Notes: generated by a model not told the origin, from the sequence alone. Numbered from the stretch's first letter, positions 1 to 7,113 are shown. The stretch is DNA of 25,931 bases from 2-01-FULL-41-21 sp038065335 (GCA_038065335.1 JBBTRD010000010.1:1-25931), one strand, 5' to 3'. Program-made: numbers and translations.

Positions 1-77
1 AAATTCTATGAATTAATTACCAAAAGGAAGATTGCGTTGGGAGCTTGAATTCAGCCCCCCTGTCTTTTGTTTTCCCA

Positions 78-125
78 GTCCCAGTATTATTTCCATTTCG
101 TACGAAATGGAAATAATACTGGGAC
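78..125. repeat. Perfect 48-bp palindrome
   Basis: Arms 78-101 and 102-125 are exact reverse complements with no spacer and no mismatch, centred on CGTACG. The palindrome starts 2 nt after the stop codon of the PaaX/Cas2-like gene, so that transcript would end in a 24-bp stem. The minus-strand sequence past the stem is not T-rich, so it is not a textbook intrinsic terminator. Its centre contains ATTTCGTACGAAAT, the same 14-mer found just upstream of the gene at 661-674. It may be an operator, a cruciform-forming site, an RNA 3' end or an element boundary; sequence alone does not decide. Confidence 0.9.
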
Positions 126-127
126 CT

Positions 128-649
128 TTACCTTTTTAATTCAAAAATTTTTAGAAATTCTGCTTCTTTAAAACCGACGGACTCGGCAGTAAGAATATCT
201 ACGTAGTCACTGATCTCTAAATAATTCGCGATATCACCAACCTTTTCGTGACAAGGATAAGGAAAAACAAAGACACTTTTCTGCAACATCACGCACCCAA
301 GCAGCTTAAGTCTGTTTCTGAACCGTATTCGCGCAATATGTTTTTCTTGGGGAACGTCAAAAATAATAATTCGCCATTTTTTATCCCATGGACCTCTAGG
401 CAAGTAAACTAAACGCTTATGTAACGACCGTTTCAACCATTGGCGGCCCGGCTGGGTAAATACAAACTGGCCATGGTTAGTATCTTTGATAATGCCTCTT
501 TGTTTTAAATTTTTAAAACCTCTAGAATTATTTAAAAACTTATTATAAGAAAAACCTTTATAGGATGTCCGCATCCAAACATTCGCCAAATCTCCGACCA
601 GTTCTTTGAGACCTTTTATAAATTGTTCAACAAATCCTTTTTTCTCCAT
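128..649 (-). CDS. PaaX-like winged-helix regulator with Cas2-fold domain
   Basis: The protein has 173 residues. The first ~75 look like a winged helix-turn-helix (NSRGFKNLKQRGII, then a wing-like FVFTQPGRQWL). Residues ~90-165 match the Cas2-like ferredoxin fold of PaaX C-terminal domains: WRIIIFDVPQ with Asp98 at the end of strand 1, an RNRLKLLGCVMLQKSVFV stretch, and a final short strand near DILTAES. Proteins of this type in candidate-phyla genomes are often labelled CRISPR-associated Cas2, but there is no CRISPR array or Cas1 here and the fused HTH points to a transcriptional regulator. The ATG at 649 lies 11 nt downstream of a 16-bp palindrome whose core recurs past the stop codon, which suggests autoregulation (inference). 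It is the last gene of a minus-strand series after the Cas4-like nuclease. Confidence 0.75.
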   Translation of the reverse strand: MEKKGFVEQFIKGLKELVGDLANVWMRTSYKGFSYNKFLNNSRGFKNLKQRGIIKDTNHGQFVFTQPGRQWLKRSLHKRLVYLPRGPWDKKWRIIIFDVPQEKHIARIRFRNRLKLLGCVMLQKSVFVFPYPCHEKVGDIANYLEISDYVDILTAESVGFKEAEFLKIFELKR

Positions 650-659
650 GGTATTATTC

Positions 660-675
660 TATTTCGTACGAAATA
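660..675. promoter_or_regulatory. 16-bp palindrome, likely operator
   Basis: TATTTCGTACGAAATA is a perfect palindrome in the 58-nt spacer between the nuclease stop (708) and the start of the PaaX/Cas2-like gene (649). Its 14-bp core is identical to the centre of the 48-bp palindrome downstream of the same gene. PaaX-family regulators bind palindromes near their promoters, so an autoregulatory operator is the simplest reading. No clear -35/-10 pair was identified around it. Confidence 0.6.
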
Positions 676-707
676 TATTAAGTTTACTAATTTTTGGTTA
701 TTTGTGT

Positions 708-1448
708 TTATTCGTCAACTAATTCAACGCTGGGGGTGGTCTGTCCTGATAGACCGGCCAACTTGGAAGCTTGCTGAACATAAATGCAATGGGGGCAAGG
801 CAGAATGACTTCCGGGGGCGTATCCTGACGGGCAACCATAACGGCTTGTTCAAAAACATTGGCCACCCAACTCTTGTCGGCCCGAACGGCTTTGAGCGAT
901 TCGATAAACGGCAAGGCATTTTGAAACCCCCCACCGGTCTTATCCACTTGATAGAAAACGAAATAGGCTTCGGTATGAGTTTTAAAACCATTGCGGTCCA
1001 GAAGATAAGTATAAATGTCCATCTGCTTCTGGTAATCGTCATAGATTTTAATCTCTCTCGAACCCGATGACTTATAATCAATAACAGCCAGTGAATCATC
1101 GGCCAGTTGCAAAACGTCGTCCACGGCGCCATAAAGCATCGCGTTTAAATCTTCGTCAAAATACTGCACTCCTTTAAAATTCTCGCGCCAGACGGGCAAT
1201 TCGGGACCGTTATAGAGTTTGGCATCGCCGGCCAAGTGTCGAGCCAAAACCGGTGGGAGAGTTCCCTCTTTGCGATATTTATCGAATTCCTGTTTTACCA
1301 AAAAATCCACGGCCGACGACAAAGTGTAAGGAAAACTGGGCGGACGCTTAATTTTATGATGAACATCCAACCAAAAACACCGCGGACAATCCTGAAAAAG
1401 CTTTAGCCCCGAACGCGATATTTTTAATGATGAAAATTTAATAGGCAC
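708..1448 (-). CDS. PD-(D/E)XK nuclease, Cas4/RecB-like
   Basis: This 246-residue protein has the RecB/Cas4 nuclease core: Asp110/111 in GAVDDVL, the D-x-K motif Asp124/Lys126 in VIDYKSSG, and a QMDIYTYLL motif (Gln142) like the RecB-family Q-x-x-x-Y. Cys21/Cys24 (CPRC) near the N-terminus and Cys218/Cys221 (CPHC) near the C-terminus could bind an Fe-S cluster or zinc, as in Cas4/AddB, though the 2+2 spacing differs from the usual 1+3. It probably cuts or resects DNA; the pathway is unknown. The start is a GTG 2 nt after the toxin stop, so it is co-transcribed with the toxin-antitoxin pair. Sampled base composition is GC-richer than the M3/toxin-antitoxin segment (35/60 at 1201-1260) and resembles secA. 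A 68-bp partial second copy lies next to secA. Confidence 0.8.
   Translation of the reverse strand: MPIKFSSLKISRSGLKLFQDCPRCFWLDVHHKIKRPPSFPYTLSSAVDFLVKQEFDKYRKEGTLPPVLARHLAGDAKLYNGPELPVWRENFKGVQYFDEDLNAMLYGAVDDVLQLADDSLAVIDYKSSGSREIKIYDDYQKQMDIYTYLLDRNGFKTHTEAYFVFYQVDKTGGGFQNALPFIESLKAVRADKSWVANVFEQAVMVARQDTPPEVILPCPHCIYVQQASKLAGLSGQTTPSVELVDE
1372..1439 (-). repeat. 68-bp direct repeat, copy 1 (nuclease 5' end)
   Basis: This segment encodes nuclease residues 4 to ~26. It aligns without gaps to 4308-4375 in the same orientation (offset 2,936 bp), with 61 of 68 positions identical. All seven differences are synonymous in the nuclease frame (for example CGT versus AGG for Arg12, CTT versus CTG for Leu17). 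The match stops abruptly on both sides. The repeats flank the methyltransferase fragment, the M3 peptidase and the toxin-antitoxin genes. Confidence 0.92.
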
Positions 1449-1450
1449 TG

Positions 1451-1690
1451 TTAAAGATTGTATGTGTTATCGTTTTTGGTCTGAACATCAATAATAACAA
1501 AGTATGATTTGTCTATTTTATAAATAATTCTGACTCTGCCCTTACGAACACGAAATATATTATCAAAACCTTTGAGCTTTTTCACATCAAATTCCGAGAC
1601 CTGACCTATTCTAATTAATCTAACGGCGCGATCAGCCCACGCCCTTTCTTTAGGCCTAAGTTCAGAGAGTATCTTACTGATTTTGTCCAT
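1451..1690 (-). CDS. RelE/ParE-family toxin
   Basis: This 79-residue basic protein has the compact RelE/ParE layout: two N-terminal helices, then KLKGFDNIFRVRKGRVRIIY and a closing strand FVIIDVQTK. Family members are ribosome-dependent mRNA interferases (RelE/YoeB) or gyrase poisons (ParE); the sequence alone does not choose between them. The start ATG (1690-1688) shares one base with the antitoxin stop (TAATG), giving the usual translational coupling with the antitoxin first. The nuclease GTG follows 2 nt after the toxin stop. The toxin-antitoxin pair lies inside the segment bounded by the 68-bp direct repeats, where it could stabilise that segment. Confidence 0.85.
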   Translation of the reverse strand: MDKISKILSELRPKERAWADRAVRLIRIGQVSEFDVKKLKGFDNIFRVRKGRVRIIYKIDKSYFVIIDVQTKNDNTYNL

Positions 1691-1947
1691 TATTCTATCT
1701 CTTTTTTAGCATCCAAACTTCGTAATGCCTTCAAGAAGTCCTCGGCGGGTATGCCATCTTTTTTTATTTTGGTAAAATCGCCAATTGATTCCCAATGACC
1801 TTCATCACCGAACATATCTACAGCTGATATTTTAAAAACCGGCTTTGATCGACGCACAACAATAAATGAACGCCCTTTTTTGGTCTCGTTAATATACTTG
1901 TTCATATTTTCCCGTAATTCCTTAAGTCCAAGAATAGAAGTTTTCAT
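1690..1947 (-). CDS. Phd/YefM-type antitoxin
   Basis: The protein has 85 residues. Its N-terminal half matches the Phd/YefM DNA-binding fold: the opening ILGLKELRENMNKYINETKKG, then SFIVVRRSKPVFKISAVD. The acidic C-terminal half (residues ~46-85) would wrap and neutralise the toxin. It is the first gene of a minus-strand unit with toxin and nuclease and overlaps the toxin start by one base. A near-perfect 22-bp palindrome covers its promoter, as expected for conditional-cooperativity autoregulation (family knowledge). The ATG at 1947 is the only reasonable start; no strong Shine-Dalgarno is visible. Confidence 0.85.
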   Translation of the reverse strand: MKTSILGLKELRENMNKYINETKKGRSFIVVRRSKPVFKISAVDMFGDEGHWESIGDFTKIKKDGIPAEDFLKALRSLDAKKEIE

Positions 1948-1954
1948 ATAACCG

Positions 1955-1984
1955 AAGTTTATCTTAAGATTAACTTATAGTCAA
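1955..1984 (-). promoter_or_regulatory. Toxin-antitoxin promoter with palindromic operator
   Basis: On the minus strand, TTGACT (1984-1979) and TAAACT (1961-1956) are separated by 17 bp, a plausible sigma-70 promoter ending about 9 nt before the antitoxin ATG. Positions 1955-1976 form an inverted repeat of 11-bp arms with one mismatched pair, around a perfect ATCTTAAGAT core. The palindrome fills the spacer and -10, so antitoxin binding would block RNA polymerase. Confidence 0.6.
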
Positions 1985-2071
1985 GTTGTCTGTGGATATT
2001 TTTAAGACCGTACCTTTAGAAATTGGAGGGTCCCTCTCCACAACAGAACGAATAGAAGAATGAGTAGATCT

Positions 2072-3886
2072 CTATTTTCTAAGCCATTTTTTATATTTTT
2101 CAGCCATGATTTCAAAACTCTTGCTATTATCAGCTATTAATTTTTTACCACTAACCATTCTGATTGTTGCATTTAAATTTATAGTTTTTATGTAAGATTT
2201 AACTTTCTGAAGCCGTAGGATTCGTTTCTTGCCCCTCTTGATAATACTTGCAGCCGAAGCAGTCATGTCTTGCAGTATAGGACTGGCACTTAATTTTTTA
2301 CCTGTCGCAATAATTACGAATTCTTTAAATGTTTTAGAAGACCCAAGTGCCCACACTTTGGCCATTTCCTTACCCACTTTAGGATTATCCACGATATATC
2401 CATATTTATTGTAAAAATATTCCCGCCATTGTTCAATTGCAAGTTCGGCTAATCCATAGCCATGATAAGATCCCGAGCTTTCCCACGAATAAATGTGCGG
2501 GGTGTTGAGCACAGACAAAGAGTCTTCAGAACGTTCATTGTATTTTTTATAATTCTTTCGAGCAATTTCCATGACGCTTTTGCGATTTAAATCTTTGGCT
2601 TCATAAATTTCTCTTTCAAAATTTGAGACGAACATAATTCCGTTTAAACCCAAGGGTCGGAGAGGATTAAGTTTTTTAACTTTTCTTTCAAAAAGATTAA
2701 ACGAATAAGGTATTCTCTTCGCGCTTAAAGCATAGCGCATCTTCCATTCAATACTCCCAAACATTGAGTCCATGAACATGCTCTGTGTTTCCGCCCAAGC
2801 CATAGACATTGGAGCATACTCATGAACGACACAAACATCCTCTTGCTCAATATTAAGCATGTGAGTAGCGTGGCCACCTTCGTGAAACAATGTATGAAGC
2901 CCGTCAAAGCCTGATCCAACTTGCCCAAAAACAACATTGCAAGTAAAGTTTGAACTTCCAGCTTTTCTTTTTTGGTTGGTGAATCTAACTAAATCAGGCC
3001 AATGGCAAAAACCGTTGTTCCATTTTCCTTTTCGGTCCAGGAGATCAAGCTGGAGTTTAGACCCTTTAAAATCAATGCCAAGTGCCGCAAAAGATTTCCC
3101 CCAACGAATTAAGGCCTCATCAAATTGAAAAAATTCATCCTCTTCTTTGGTAAAATCTCCAGACATCATGTAGTTAAAATTCCAGGGTTTGCGCAAGCCG
3201 GGCATCTTTTTTTCCAGTTTTTTAATATTTTTTTTCGCATATTTAGTTTTTTCATAAATATCTTTAAAAATTCCAAAAAGTTCTTTTTTGGTCATGCCGT
3301 CTTCTCGCTGAACTTTATAATCATAAAAATCGCTATAACCAAGTTGATTCGCGTATTGATTGCGTAATTTGATCATCTTTATGTATTCATCTAAAAAACC
3401 AACCGCTAATTTTTCGCGGGCTTCAAAACAGGCTTTTCTTATTTTTTCGTCATCATAAGTTCGGATCATGGTACTCATTTTAACCGCCGAGGCCGACACG
3501 AATTTTTTCGTATACGGATCAATATATCCTTCTTGCCGATTGGCCTGTTTCTTTAATAAAGTCGATTCAAGCTCGCTAATTTTATTCTTTAAATGCAAGG
3601 CCTCTTTGGGGGATTGATAACGACCAAAGAACGTGAGCCAGAGATTCAAGCGTTCTTTTTCTCGTGGATTGGCTATTTTTAATAATTTGTTAATTTTATC
3701 AACAAATTTTGAGTTAGCGCGAAAATTATCTCGCTTTGCTAGCGCTTGATTTTTTTTCTTATCAACCGAATGGTCCCCCATATACGAAATCCAAAAATAT
3801 CCTTCATATGTTTTATGGAGTTTGTAATATTCCTTGTTGAGCCAATCAAGAAATTGTATGGCTTGTGTTTTTGGTATTCGTTTCAT
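2072..3886 (-). CDS. M3-family zinc metallopeptidase (oligoendopeptidase F-like)
   Basis: At 604 residues the protein is close to the ~600 of M3B oligoendopeptidases. The zinc motif is HEGGH at 335-339 (Glu336 catalytic) with the third ligand probably Glu366 in MAWAETQSM. A downstream substrate-binding region carries His464 and the Tyr-rich SYHGYGLAEL (474-482), equivalent to the H...YxYG region of the family. No signal peptide or membrane segment is seen, so it should degrade or trim short peptides in the cytoplasm. The ATG at 3886 follows the broken methyltransferase by 7 nt. It lies in the AT-rich segment between the direct repeats (19/60 G+C at 2521-2580, 20/60 at 3421-3480, against 34/60 in secA at 5401-5460), which fits foreign origin. 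Confidence 0.88.
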   Translation of the reverse strand: MKRIPKTQAIQFLDWLNKEYYKLHKTYEGYFWISYMGDHSVDKKKNQALAKRDNFRANSKFVDKINKLLKIANPREKERLNLWLTFFGRYQSPKEALHLKNKISELESTLLKKQANRQEGYIDPYTKKFVSASAVKMSTMIRTYDDEKIRKACFEAREKLAVGFLDEYIKMIKLRNQYANQLGYSDFYDYKVQREDGMTKKELFGIFKDIYEKTKYAKKNIKKLEKKMPGLRKPWNFNYMMSGDFTKEEDEFFQFDEALIRWGKSFAALGIDFKGSKLQLDLLDRKGKWNNGFCHWPDLVRFTNQKRKAGSSNFTCNVVFGQVGSGFDGLHTLFHEGGHATHMLNIEQEDVCVVHEYAPMSMAWAETQSMFMDSMFGSIEWKMRYALSAKRIPYSFNLFERKVKKLNPLRPLGLNGIMFVSNFEREIYEAKDLNRKSVMEIARKNYKKYNERSEDSLSVLNTPHIYSWESSGSYHGYGLAELAIEQWREYFYNKYGYIVDNPKVGKEMAKVWALGSSKTFKEFVIIATGKKLSASPILQDMTASAASIIKRGKKRILRLQKVKSYIKTINLNATIRMVSGKKLIADNSKSFEIMAEKYKKWLRK

Positions 3887-3893
3887 TTTGTAT

Positions 3894-4307
3894 TTATTTT
3901 ATCGCATAGACGTCAAAATAGGCGCAAAATGTTTTGCGGGCAGAGGCGATGAATAATTTTGATAATTCTTTATGGATATATGGAAATATATTTTTCTGAT
4001 ACCAGTGATTCAGCCAATCGGGAAATATCAAGATTCTTTTAGGAACAGTGACTAGACCTAGACTCGTGATGTCGACGTTGCTGAAATGTTTTAAGAACGC
4101 GAATATTTCTTTTTTACTGAAATAGTGAACTGGACCGTTTATCGCACCTTTACCGATTAGACGCAAAAATAATAAATAAATGTTGCCTTGCAAACCTTGC
4201 AGATTTGAAGCGTTGGGAAATGAACCGAAAATAAATAGCCGGCCACCAGGTTTTAATGTCCGATATATTTCCATAATTGAACGCTTAGTATCTGTCTTGT
4301 TATTATG
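3894..4307 (-). pseudogene. C-terminal fragment of a SAM-dependent methyltransferase
   Basis: The reading frame carries the second half of a class I methyltransferase: EIYRTLKPGGRLFIFGSF (the motif before strand 5), HYFSKKEIFAFLKHF, and a C-terminal tail ending YFDVYAIK. The SAM-binding half (motif I, glycine-rich loop, acidic loop) is absent. Upstream, the same frame stays open to 4439, but there it is an out-of-frame reading of the nuclease remnant (4308-4384) and of the secA 3' end, so no genuine N-terminus exists. The gene was cut at the junction near 4307/4308. It is very likely non-functional, although a short product could start at the Met of MEIYRTLKPGG. It directly precedes the M3 peptidase. 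Confidence 0.75.
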
Positions 4308-4384
4308 CAAAAACACCGCGGACAATCCTGAAACAGTTTCAGTCCCGACCTCGATATTTTTAACGATGAAAATTTTGGTGGCAT
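4253..4384 (-). pseudogene. 5' remnant of the Cas4-like nuclease gene (second copy)
   Basis: An ATG at 4384-4382, 3 nt after the secA stop, opens a frame reading MPPKFSSLKIS and then SRSGLKLFQDCPRCF, matching the intact nuclease start (MPIKFSSLKIS...) residue for residue except position 3. DNA homology covers 4308-4375. Past it the frame runs into methyltransferase sequence and stops at 4253, a 43-residue dead-end ORF. The seven nucleotide differences from copy 1 are all synonymous, so this DNA evolved as functional nuclease code before it was truncated. Position and spacing suggest secA and the nuclease were once adjacent genes of one operon (inference). Confidence 0.8.
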
Positions 4385-4387
4385 AAT

Positions 4388-7075
4388 TTATTTTGGAGTT
4401 ATCAATCGTTGATGTTCTTCGGTATTCAATAATCCGCATTTTTTAAATTTTTTGCCCGAACCGCAGGGACATGGTGAATTTCTACCGGTTTTGTCTTCGG
4501 CGGTGTTGTAGACCGATTCGGCGCGTTGGGATTCTTTTTCAACAATGGTTTCCCCTTCAAGATTGGCTCGGCCTTCGATAATTTTTACTTTTTCTGGTTG
4601 TCTCATGATACTAACTTTGAAAATAGCATCGACGACTTGGGCTTTGATTGAATCCAGAAGCTGGCTGAACATCCGTTGGCCTTCGACTTTGTATTCGGCG
4701 AGCGGGTCGCGCTGGCCATAAGCCCGCAAACGGACCGAACCCCGCAAGTATTCCATGGCCGAGATGTGCTCCACCCAAATTTCATCAATCGTACGGAGGA
4801 GAACCAATTTTTCAAGCATCCGCATCTGCTCGACGCCCAACTCTTCTTCCCGTTTCACGTAACGCTTGGCCACGTAATCGCGCATAAATTCTTTCACCCC
4901 TTCAACATTTCGCGTCTCCGAAAAAACAGTAATCTGTTTAGAAATTTCCGAATCCACGCCAACGACTGTTTCAAAAGAAGCTGTCAGTTCTTTGGTTTCC
5001 CATTCATGGTTAGCGGTATGAAATTGAACCACTCGGTCAACATAATCATTCAGATAGTCTTCCACGATTGGCTTAGAACTTTCGGCGAACAAAATCTGCC
5101 GGCGCAAACCGTAAATGGTTTCGCGCTGTTTGTTCATCACGTCGTCATATTCAAGAATGTATTTACGAGCGTCAAAATTATAGCCTTCAATTCGAGTTTG
5201 GGCTTGCTGAATAGCATTGGAGACAAATCTGTTTTCAATCACATCATCTTCGCCGACTCCCAAACGTTCCATAATGTTTTTGAGGCTGTCGCCGCCAAAA
5301 CGCTTCACCAGCTCGTCTTCGGTCGAAACAAAGAATTGCGATGAGCCTGGGTCGCCCTGACGACCAGAGCGGCCGCGCAACTGGTCATCAATCCGTCGAG
5401 CCTCATGCCGTTCCGTCCCAATAACATGCAGGCCGCCGGTGGCCAAAACTTGTTCTTGCATCGCTTTGTCCGGTGGATTACCGCCGAGAATAATATCAAC
5501 ACCGCGTCCGGCAATGTTCGTGGCGACGGTCACCGAGCCATATCGGCCGGCTTGAGCGTGCAGTTCGGCTTCTTTTTCGTGGTTCTTGGCATTTAACAAA
5601 GTGTGAGGCACGCCTTCTTGTTGAAGCATTAAAGACAAATATTCATTTTTATCAATCGAAACCGTCCCCACCAGAACCGGCTGGCCCGTGGCGTTACGAG
5701 TTTTAATCTCTTGAACAATCGCCCGAAATTTTCCGGCTTCATTTTTAAAAATCTTGTCGGATAAGTCTTTGCGAACATTGGGCTTATTAGTGGGAACAGT
5801 AACCGCCTCAAGTTGATAAACCTTATGAAATTCTTCGGCCGAAGTTTGGGCCGTCCCCGTCATGCCGGCCAGTTTTTTATAGAGACGAAAATAGTTTTGG
5901 AAAGTAATCGTCGCGAGAGTGCGAGACTCTTTTTGAATTTTGACCCCTTCTTTGGCTTCCACGGCTTGGTGCAAACCTTCGGACCAACGCCGGCCGGGCA
6001 TCAATCGGCCCGTAAACTCATCCACGATAATAATTTCGCCGTCTTTTACGACATATTCTTTATCCCGATGAAAAACAACTTGCGCTTTTAGCGCTTGCTC
6101 AAGATGGTGGACGTATTTCATCCCGCCTTCGTCATAGATATTTTTCACGCCCAGCAATTGCTCCACTTTTTCGATGCCAACCTCGTTAATTGAGACTGCT
6201 TTTTCTTTGATATCGACGACATAATCCTCGCCTTCTGTTAATTTTGGCGCGATTTTGGCAAAGGTCGCGTATAATTCACCGGAATCTTCGTCGGACGCGG
6301 AAATAATCAAGGGTGTCCGGGCTTCGTCAATTAAAATTGAGTCCACTTCATCGACAATCGCAAAATTGTGGCCGCCCTCATCGGCCGAGCGTTGAGACAT
6401 CTGCTCCACTGAATAGGCCATATTGTCACGCAGATAATCAAAACCATATTCGTTGTTGGTGCCATAGGTGATATCGCAGGCATAAGCCTGTTTGCGCGTA
6501 ATCGGCCGGAGTAATTCGTGAACGATTTTAAAAGCGCCTTCAGTGTCCTCTTCTTTATCTTCTTCTTTGGTAATATGAGACGCGTCGTACTGATAACTGG
6601 CTTCGTGATTGATGGTCGCCACGGTCAAACCCAGAGCGTCATAAATCTGACCCATCCAAGCGCAATCGCGCCGAGCCAGATAGTCGTTGACAGTAACCAT
6701 ATGCACGCCCTTGCCCGCCAAGGCATTTAAATAGACCGGCGCCGTCGCGACGAGAGTCTTACCTTCTCCGGTTTTCATTTCCGTAATCGTCCCGCGATGC
6801 AGCGCAACCCCGCCAACAAGCTGAACGTCATAGTGGCGCTGACCCAGCGTGCGTTTAGACGCCTCCCGCACCGCCGCAAAGGCCTCGGGCAACAAATCGT
6901 CTAGGATTTCGCCATCAGCCAGACGTTTTTTGAATTCAGCCGTCTTTTCTTTTAATTGCGTATCCGAAAGCCCAACGAATTCTTTTTCTAGGTCATTTAT
7001 CTTATGGATTATCGACTCCAGGGATGTGATATACCGCTTGTTTGCGTCCCCAAAGATACTAGATAAAAACGCCAT
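4388..7075 (-). CDS. secA: SecA preprotein translocase ATPase
   Basis: SecA is the motor that drives secretory proteins through SecYEG. At 895 residues it is full length. Walker A is TGEGKT (102-107), Walker B/DEAD box is DEVDSILIDEART (242-254), and the helicase-like second domain carries NIAGRGVDIILGG and RGRSGRQGDPGSS. An acidic insert of roughly 30 residues around 160-190 (KEEDKEEDTEG) precedes ITYGTNNEYGFDYLRDNM, compared with E. coli. The C-terminal SEC-C-like tail has CPCGSGKKFKKCG (869-881), giving three cysteines of the zinc motif; the usual fourth Cys/His directly after Cys880 is Gly. The ATG at 7075 starts the conserved MAFLSSIFGD. It is divergent from the receiver gene. Confidence 0.98.
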   Translation of the reverse strand: MAFLSSIFGDANKRYITSLESIIHKINDLEKEFVGLSDTQLKEKTAEFKKRLADGEILDDLLPEAFAAVREASKRTLGQRHYDVQLVGGVALHRGTITEMKTGEGKTLVATAPVYLNALAGKGVHMVTVNDYLARRDCAWMGQIYDALGLTVATINHEASYQYDASHITKEEDKEEDTEGAFKIVHELLRPITRKQAYACDITYGTNNEYGFDYLRDNMAYSVEQMSQRSADEGGHNFAIVDEVDSILIDEARTPLIISASDEDSGELYATFAKIAPKLTEGEDYVVDIKEKAVSINEVGIEKVEQLLGVKNIYDEGGMKYVHHLEQALKAQVVFHRDKEYVVKDGEIIIVDEFTGRLMPGRRWSEGLHQAVEAKEGVKIQKESRTLATITFQNYFRLYKKLAGMTGTAQTSAEEFHKVYQLEAVTVPTNKPNVRKDLSDKIFKNEAGKFRAIVQEIKTRNATGQPVLVGTVSIDKNEYLSLMLQQEGVPHTLLNAKNHEKEAELHAQAGRYGSVTVATNIAGRGVDIILGGNPPDKAMQEQVLATGGLHVIGTERHEARRIDDQLRGRSGRQGDPGSSQFFVSTEDELVKRFGGDSLKNIMERLGVGEDDVIENRFVSNAIQQAQTRIEGYNFDARKYILEYDDVMNKQRETIYGLRRQILFAESSKPIVEDYLNDYVDRVVQFHTANHEWETKELTASFETVVGVDSEISKQITVFSETRNVEGVKEFMRDYVAKRYVKREEELGVEQMRMLEKLVLLRTIDEIWVEHISAMEYLRGSVRLRAYGQRDPLAEYKVEGQRMFSQLLDSIKAQVVDAIFKVSIMRQPEKVKIIEGRANLEGETIVEKESQRAESVYNTAEDKTGRNSPCPCGSGKKFKKCGLLNTEEHQRLITPK

Positions 7076-7113
7076 AGTTTATGCATTTTATCATACTTCT
7101 ATCAAAATTACAT

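Noticed and set aside
128..649. Cas2 of a CRISPR-Cas system
   Set aside because: Only the fold is Cas2-like. It is fused to a winged helix, and there is no Cas1, no spacer-repeat array and no leader in the window.
2024..2038. Hairpin GAGGG-t-CCCTC in the spacer downstream of the M3 gene
   Set aside because: It has 5-bp arms with a one-base loop and no T-tract, too weak to call a terminator.
4308..4439. Genuine N-terminus of a methyltransferase starting at 4439
   Set aside because: That start lies inside secA and the residues are out-of-frame readings of secA and nuclease codons.
4676..5344. Long open frame on the plus strand inside secA
   Set aside because: It is antisense to conserved secA codons and has no recognisable domain or ribosome-binding site.
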